This document shows positions 58,710 through 64,000 of a stretch of 64,000 bases of DNA, piece by piece. Position numbers and translations under genes: made by a program. The notes below the pieces were generated by a model that had not been told where the DNA came from, made no database searches, and saw only the letters and a list, made by a program, of their open reading frames with translations. The DNA is from Pseudomonas saliphila (GTDB lineage Bacteria > Pseudomonadota > Gammaproteobacteria > Pseudomonadales > Pseudomonadaceae): positions 1 through 64,000 of the forward strand of contig NZ_VTVA01000019.1 in assembly GCF_008638345.1 (NCBI RefSeq), in the 5' to 3' direction. The stretch's first letter is position 1. Each line of letters opens with the position of its first letter.

Positions 58710-59612
58710 ATGCTGGATCGGATTACCGGGATGCGGGTTTTCGTGCGGGCCGTCAGCGCAGGCAGCCTGTCAGCGGCGGCGCGCCACCTGAGCATGTCGC
58801 CCGCCATGGCGACCAAGCATGTTGACGCACTTGAGGCGCGGCTTGGCGTCAAACTCTTCCACCGCAGCACGCGACGGCTCAGCCTCACCGAGGCCGGTAG
58901 CACCTATCTGGATGCCTGCCAGCGTATTCTGCCGGACATTGAAGAAGCGGAAGCCGAAGCCGCCTCATTGCGTACCAAGGCAAGTGGTCTGCTGCGACTG
59001 AACGTGCCGTTGTCCTTTGGTGCGCGCTTTGTCGCCCCGCTGATTCCCGAATTCAGTCACCGGCATCCGGAAGTAAAAGTGGAGCTGGGCCTCAGCGATG
59101 CGCAGCTTGACCTGATTACCGGCGGCTGGGACCTGGCCGTACGGATCGGTCGTCTCACCGACAGCCCACTACAGGCGCGGCAATTGGGCGACAGCGCCAT
59201 GGTGGTATGCGCTGCGCCAGGCTATCTGGCGCGAAGGGGTGTACCGCGCCGCGTGGCCGAACTGGCCCAGCACAACTGCCTGAGTTATACCCTGTCGGCC
59301 ATGCAGGACAGCAAAACCTGGGCGTTCGGCAGCAAAGGAGAAATACGCGTGCCCATCAACGGGAACCTGCTAGCCAACAATGGCGATGCGCTGCTGGCAG
59401 CCGCCGTCGGCGGACAGGGAATCGTTTACCAGCCGCATTTTATTGTCGGCGCGGCGCTGGATAGCGGCGAGCTGCTCGCACTGGAGCTGGATAAGCCGGT
59501 GATTGCGCTGGGTGGGATTCATGTTCTCTATCCACCCGATCGTCGACCGCCAGCCAAGGTCCGGGTAATGATCGACTATCTGGCGGAACAATTCGCCCTC
59601 TCATCGCCCTGA
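58710..59612 (+). CDS. LysR-family transcriptional regulator
   Basis: A 300-residue regulator. Helix-turn-helix at about 18-37 (GSLSAAARHLSMSPAMATKH) and wing FHRSTRRLSLTEAG, with the effector domain from about 90. It belongs to the large DsdC/CrgA-like group with SAMVVCAAPGYLARRG and the NNGDALLAAAVGGQGI loop. It is divergent from the DODA-type gene across 103 bases, the classical arrangement for control of that gene. TAGGA ribosome site. The stop codon lies in the first unit of a short tandem repeat. Confidence 0.94.
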   Translation: MLDRITGMRVFVRAVSAGSLSAAARHLSMSPAMATKHVDALEARLGVKLFHRSTRRLSLTEAGSTYLDACQRILPDIEEAEAEAASLRTKASGLLRLNVPLSFGARFVAPLIPEFSHRHPEVKVELGLSDAQLDLITGGWDLAVRIGRLTDSPLQARQLGDSAMVVCAAPGYLARRGVPRRVAELAQHNCLSYTLSAMQDSKTWAFGSKGEIRVPINGNLLANNGDALLAAAVGGQGIVYQPHFIVGAALDSGELLALELDKPVIALGGIHVLYPPDRRPPAKVRVMIDYLAEQFALSSP

Positions 59613-59638
59613 ATAGCTCTGAATAGCTCTGAATAGCC
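59609..59638 (+). repeat. Tandem repeat, three 10-base units
   Basis: CTGAATAGCT occurs three times in a row (59609-59618, 59619-59628, and 59629-59638 with the last base changed to C). It begins at the LysR stop codon. Each unit carries stop codons in two frames. Confidence 0.85.
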
Positions 59639-59650
59639 GCCGCGACCTGA

Positions 59651-60436
<786 letters not shown>

Positions 60437-60501
60437 ACTGTCAGGTCCCGCGTCCCTACCCGGCACGCGTCCGTTTCTTTTTCAGCTGCTCCGGAGTACA
60501 C

Positions 60502-60759
60502 ATGGCCCGCGTTACCGTCGAAGACTGCCTTGAAAATGTAGAGAACCGTTTTGAACTGGTCATGCTGGCTACCAAGCGCTCGCGTCAGATCGCCACGGGC
60601 GGCAAGGAACCCAAGGTTCCGCTGGAAAACGACAAGCCGACGGTGCTCGCACTGCGTGAAATCGCTGAAGGCCTGGTCACCTACGAAATCCTTGCTCAGG
60701 AAGCCATCCAGGACCAGCAGGAACCGTTGTACTCGCTGGAATCTGATCTGGCGGAGTAA
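60502..60759 (+). CDS. rpoZ: DNA-directed RNA polymerase omega subunit
   Basis: An 85-residue omega subunit that aids beta' assembly and, in proteobacteria, forms one ppGpp site with beta'. It starts [20 protein letters not shown] and has [14 protein letters not shown] and [18 protein letters not shown], the conserved core. GGAG site. It sits directly before spoT, the usual proteobacterial arrangement that keeps ppGpp metabolism and its target together. Confidence 0.98.
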   Translation: MARVTVEDCLENVENRFELVMLATKRSRQIATGGKEPKVPLENDKPTVLALREIAEGLVTYEILAQEAIQDQQEPLYSLESDLAE

Positions 60760-60823
60760 CGCCCTTGCGAAGGACATGCATTTCTGACGTTCGCGCCCGC
60801 TCGGCCGGGTGTAGGAGTTATAC

Positions 60824-62965
60824 ATGTCCAGTATAGAAGCCTTTGCCGAAACACTCGGTAGTTATCTTGAGCCGGAGCAGGTCAACCTGGTCCGGCGCGC
60901 CTACTTCTATGCGGAGCAGGCGCATGACGGTCAGACCCGCCGTAGCGGTGAGCCTTATGTCACCCATCCGTTAGCCGTAGCCAATATTCTCGCTGGCATG
61001 CACATGGACCACCAGAGTCTCATGGCGGCCATGCTGCACGATGTTATCGAAGACACCGGGATCCCCAAGGATGCGCTGATCAACCAATTCGGCGAGACGG
61101 TGGCTGAACTGGTCGACGGCGTCAGCAAGCTGACCCAGATGACCTTCGAGACCAAGGCCGAAGCTCAGGCAGAAAACTTTCAGAAAATGGCGCTGGCAAT
61201 GGCGCGCGATATTCGCGTGATCCTGGTCAAGCTCGCCGACCGGCTGCACAACATGCGCACCCTGGGTGCCCTGTCCGCGGAGAAGCGCCGACGGATCGCC
61301 AAGGAGACTCTGGAGATCTACGCGCCAATAGCCAATCGCCTGGGCATGCACAGCCTCAGCACCGAATTTGAGGACCTGGGATTCAAGGCGATGTATCCGC
61401 TGCGCTCCCGGATGATTGACCGCGCTGTGCGCAGCGCCCGAGGACACCGCAAGGAGCTGCTGGGCAAGATCCTCGGTACCCTGGAGGACTGCCTCGAACG
61501 CGAAGGCTTGCCGGGTAAGGTCATGGGCCGCGAAAAGCACCTCTACGGTATCTATCAGAAGATGCGCGGCAAGCGTAAAGCCTTCACCGAGATCATGGAC
61601 GTCTACGCGTTCCGCATCATCGTCGACAAGCCAGACACCTGCTACCGCGTACTGGGCGCAGTGCACAGCCTCTACAAGCCATTCCCAGGTCGCTTCAAGG
61701 ATTACATTGCGATCCCCAAGTCCAATGGCTACCAGTCCCTGCACACCACTCTATTCGGCCTGCATGGCGTTCCGATTGAAATCCAGATCCGCACCGAGGA
61801 GATGGAAGAGCTCGCCAACAACGGCATCGCCGCCCATTGGGCCTACAAGTCCAATGATGAGGTGGTCAACGGTAACCACGCGCGGACACGCAAATGGCTC
61901 AAGGGCGTGCTGGAACTGCAACAACGCGCGGGCAATTCGCTGGAATTCATCGAGAACGTCAAGATCGATCTGTTCCCCGACGAGGTGTACATCTTTACGC
62001 CCAAGGGCCGGATCATGGAGCTGCCCAAAGGCGCGACGCCGGTTGATTTTGCCTACGCGGTGCATACCGATGTCGGCAACAGCTGTATTGCCTGCCGCGT
62101 CAATCGCCGGCTGGCGCCGTTGTCCGAGCCGCTTCAGAGTGGCCAGACGGTAGAAATCATCACCGCGGCGGGCGCTCGTCCAAATCCCGCCTGGCTGAGC
62201 TTCGTGATTACCGGCAAGGCGCGCGGCAACATCCGCCACTTCCTCAAGCACCAACGGCATTCCGAATCCATTGTGCTCGGCGAGCGCCTGCTCGATAAGG
62301 TGCTGGCCAGTTTCAACACCCGGCTTGAAGACATCTCTGGCGCCAGGATTGCGCAGGTACTGCAGGATTCCCGCGTGCCGTCCATGGACGACCTGCTGGC
62401 TGACATCGGTCTGGGCAACCGGATGGCCTATGTGGTCGCCCGTAGACTGCTCGCCAGCGAAGCGGCTCCCAGTGCTGAGCAAGCGGCAGCCGAGGCGCAG
62501 GAAGCATCGAAAATCAGCGAGCTGCCGTTGGCCATACGCGGCACTGAAGGCCTGGTGGTAAGCTTTGCGCGCTGCTGCAACCCGATCCCCGGCGATCCGA
62601 TAGTCGGATTTCTGTCCTCGGGAAAAGGTATGGTGATTCATCAGGCCAACTGCCGGAATCTGGCAGATAACCGCCATAACGAAGAGAAGATCCTGCATCT
62701 CACCTGGGACAAAGACGTCACCGGCGAATTTACCGTGGAGCTGCGCGTCGAGCTGGAACACCAACGCGGCATCATCGCCCAGCTCGCCACCGGCATTGCC
62801 ATGGCCGACGCCAGTATCGACAAGATCAGCGTTGACGAGCGCGACGGGCGTACCAGCGTAGTCCAGTTGGTCATCCGCGTCCGCGATCGCCTGCATTTAT
62901 CTCAACTCATCAAGCGCATTCGCGCACAAAGCGGCGTGCTGCGCATGACCCGAATGAAAAACTGA
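60824..62965 (+). CDS. spoT: Bifunctional (p)ppGpp synthase/hydrolase SpoT
   Basis: Makes and mainly degrades (p)ppGpp. A 713-residue RelA/SpoT homologue. The HD hydrolase domain has [11 protein letters not shown] and [15 protein letters not shown], both intact. The synthetase domain has [20 protein letters not shown] and [23 protein letters not shown] domain ([19 protein letters not shown]), a helical/zinc-finger part with [14 protein letters not shown], and a C-terminal ACT domain follow. Second in function to RelA, which is not in the window. Confidence 0.97.
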   Translation: MSSIEAFAETLGSYLEPEQVNLVRRAYFYAEQAHDGQTRRSGEPYVTHPLAVANILAGMHMDHQSLMAAMLHDVIEDTGIPKDALINQFGETVAELVDGVSKLTQMTFETKAEAQAENFQKMALAMARDIRVILVKLADRLHNMRTLGALSAEKRRRIAKETLEIYAPIANRLGMHSLSTEFEDLGFKAMYPLRSRMIDRAVRSARGHRKELLGKILGTLEDCLEREGLPGKVMGREKHLYGIYQKMRGKRKAFTEIMDVYAFRIIVDKPDTCYRVLGAVHSLYKPFPGRFKDYIAIPKSNGYQSLHTTLFGLHGVPIEIQIRTEEMEELANNGIAAHWAYKSNDEVVNGNHARTRKWLKGVLELQQRAGNSLEFIENVKIDLFPDEVYIFTPKGRIMELPKGATPVDFAYAVHTDVGNSCIACRVNRRLAPLSEPLQSGQTVEIITAAGARPNPAWLSFVITGKARGNIRHFLKHQRHSESIVLGERLLDKVLASFNTRLEDISGARIAQVLQDSRVPSMDDLLADIGLGNRMAYVVARRLLASEAAPSAEQAAAEAQEASKISELPLAIRGTEGLVVSFARCCNPIPGDPIVGFLSSGKGMVIHQANCRNLADNRHNEEKILHLTWDKDVTGEFTVELRVELEHQRGIIAQLATGIAMADASIDKISVDERDGRTSVVQLVIRVRDRLHLSQLIKRIRAQSGVLRMTRMKN

Positions 62966-62979
62966 ATTGCGGAGCACTT

Positions 62980-63360
62980 ATGAACAAGCAAGTCATTACC
63001 AGTGAAAATGCCCCTGCGGCTATTGGCCCTTATTCCCAGGCTATCAAGGTGGGCAACACTGTCTACCTGTCCGGCCAGATCCCACTTGATCCGGCTACCA
63101 TGGAAGTCGTCGAGGGCATGGAGCAGCAAATTTGCCAGGTCTTCGACAACCTGACTGCCGTGGCTGAAGCCTCGGGCGGCAAGCTGCAGGACATCGTCAA
63201 ACTGAATATTTTCCTGACCGACCTGAGCCACTTCGGGCTGGTCAACGAGATCATGTCCCGTTACTTTCAGCAGCCCTACCCCGCGCGCGCAGCGATCGGC
63301 GTTGCCGCGCTGCCCAAGGGCGTGCCGGTGGAGATGGACGGCATCATGGTAGTTGGCTGA
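62980..63360 (+). CDS. ridA: 2-iminobutanoate/2-iminopropanoate deaminase RidA
   Basis: Removes reactive enamine/imine products of pyridoxal-phosphate enzymes. A 126-residue member: [37 protein letters not shown], and [20 protein letters not shown], with the key Arg in PARAAIG. CGGAGC site, 14 bases after spoT. A terminator follows, so it closes the gmk-rpoZ-spoT-ridA run. Confidence 0.97.
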   Translation: MNKQVITSENAPAAIGPYSQAIKVGNTVYLSGQIPLDPATMEVVEGMEQQICQVFDNLTAVAEASGGKLQDIVKLNIFLTDLSHFGLVNEIMSRYFQQPYPARAAIGVAALPKGVPVEMDGIMVVG

Positions 63361-63390
63361 CCGCTCAGTTTAATCGGTCATGCTGAAACA

Positions 63391-63416
63391 AGAGAGGCGC
63401 CTTCGGGCGCCTCTTT
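63391..63416 (+). terminator. Intrinsic terminator of spoT-ridA
   Basis: GAGGCGCC (63394-63401) pairs with GGCGCCTC (63406-63413) around a stable TTCG tetraloop, with TTT following, 30 bases past the ridA stop. It also lies just beyond the OsmC-family stop on the other strand. Confidence 0.88.
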
Positions 63417-63433
63417 CGTTGCTGCAGACGGGG

Positions 63434-63859
63434 TTAATCGTCCAGGCTTTTTTCCAGCGTGATCTCGGCGTTCAATAGCTTGGAAACCGGGCAACCAGCC
63501 TTGGCTTTCTCGGCAATCTCTTCGAACTGCTCCGGCTCAATGCCGGGTATACGCGCCTGAAGATCGAGATGAACGGCGGTGATGGCGTAACCCTCGTCCA
63601 GCTTGTCCAGGGTTACCGACGCCTGGGTGGCAATTTTCTCGGCGGTGAACCCCGCTTCGCCCAGCAGCATGGAAAACGCCATGGAGAAACAACCTGCGTG
63701 GGCAGCGCCTATCAACTCCTCGGGGTTGGTACCCGGGCCATCTTCAAACCGGGTATTAAACCCGTAGGGACTGTATTCCAGGGCACCGCTTTCGGTGGAT
63801 AGCGTGCCCTTGCCTTCCTTGAGACTACCTTCCCAATGCGCTGTTGCGGTCTTGTTCAT
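63434..63859 (-). CDS. OsmC-family peroxiredoxin
   Basis: A 141-residue OsmC/Ohr-like thiol peroxidase. The two redox cysteines are at Cys57 in GAAHAGCFSMAF and Cys123 in AGCPVSKLLNAEI. The sequence GTNPEELIGAAHAGC favours OsmC over Ohr. It reduces organic hydroperoxides or hydrogen peroxide with a lipoyl-type reductant in studied members. GAGGAG site. Convergent with ridA. Confidence 0.94.
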   Translation of the reverse strand: MNKTATAHWEGSLKEGKGTLSTESGALEYSPYGFNTRFEDGPGTNPEELIGAAHAGCFSMAFSMLLGEAGFTAEKIATQASVTLDKLDEGYAITAVHLDLQARIPGIEPEQFEEIAEKAKAGCPVSKLLNAEITLEKSLDD

Positions 63860-63944
63860 AGTCGACTCCTCATAGGTTGCGTGGCAAATAACGCCAGACC
63901 CTGATGAGACAACTCAATTCCCGGATAGCTCAATGCCGGATCTG

Positions 63945-64000
63945 TTACGCGTCCAGCATCGTCGCATAGCCCTCACGATAACTCGGATACTGCGGCTCCC
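63945..64000 (-). CDS. C-terminal end of a gene cut by the window
   Basis: On the minus strand an open frame enters from the window edge and ends in TAA at 63945. The 17 readable residues are EPQYPSYREGYATMLDA. They look coding, and the YPSYREGY pattern recalls the end of a YeeZ-type NAD-dependent epimerase, but this is too short to assign. The 85 bases between it and the OsmC-family gene carry no clear promoter hexamers. Confidence 0.4.
   Translation of the reverse strand, partial: EPQYPSYREGYATMLDA

Noticed and set aside
61751-62896. Minus-strand open frame of 381 codons opposite spoT
   Set aside because: Shadow of the third codon position in spoT; no family resemblance.

Overview
The window is a chromosomal segment from a gammaproteobacterium of the Pseudomonadaceae. 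The call rests on protein content (a 259-residue Crc, a long membrane-anchored AlgC, an OprD-type porin, an OprC/NosA-type copper receptor, DesA) and on gene order. The blocks rpmG-rpmB, radC-coaBC-dut-algC-argB, pyrE-crc-DUF4870-rph-yicC and gmk-rpoZ-spoT-ridA follow the order I recall from Pseudomonas aeruginosa PA53xx. I saw no tRNA or rRNA gene, insertion sequence, integrase or CRISPR array. Species cannot be fixed by reading alone.

Layout. 1-1.7 kb: etfB (5' end missing) and etfA. 1.8-15.3 kb: an acid-utilisation region. It has an acyl-CoA dehydrogenase, an NDP-forming acyl-CoA ligase and a fused enoyl-CoA hydratase/3-hydroxyacyl-CoA dehydrogenase on plus; an MmgE/PrpD protein, a LysR regulator, a fused TRAP permease and its TAXI binding protein on minus; and an OprD-like porin and an AmoA/AbrB-family membrane protein on plus. 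Together they suggest uptake, activation and beta-oxidation of one unidentified organic acid. 15.4-19 kb: trhP, uppP and a membrane diguanylate cyclase. 19-21.6 kb: TonB copper receptor and a frameshifted DUF2946 gene, behind a site shaped like an Anr/Dnr-dependent promoter. 21.8-25 kb: E1alpha-E1beta-E2 of a 2-oxoacid dehydrogenase with overlapping reading frames. 25.3-27.7 kb: small envelope genes.

27.8-36.1 kb: three large co-directional signalling genes, namely a chemoreceptor, an Amt-PAS-PAS-GGDEF-EAL fusion, and a PAS-GGDEF-EAL protein. 36.2-38.5 kb: DesA desaturase and an M23 peptidase. 38.5-50.3 kb: housekeeping genes (ribosomal proteins, RadC, CoA and dUTP metabolism, AlgC, ArgB, PyrE, Crc, RNase PH, YicC). 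50.3-59.6 kb: a block lying between yicC and gmk, which I recall as neighbours in P. aeruginosa: an RND pump pair, DUF2254, cytochrome b561, a short-chain dehydrogenase, a DODA-type dioxygenase and a LysR regulator. 59.8-64 kb: gmk, rpoZ, spoT, ridA, an OsmC-family protein and a cut-off gene end.

Most notable items: the ammonium-transporter/c-di-GMP fusion; the catabolic module with a relocated acyl-CoA dehydrogenase base; two FNR-type boxes with class II spacing, upstream of DUF2946-oprC and of trhP; an E2 enzyme lacking the usual catalytic Asp; and long hairpins at several gene ends, one inside the last codons of a gene.
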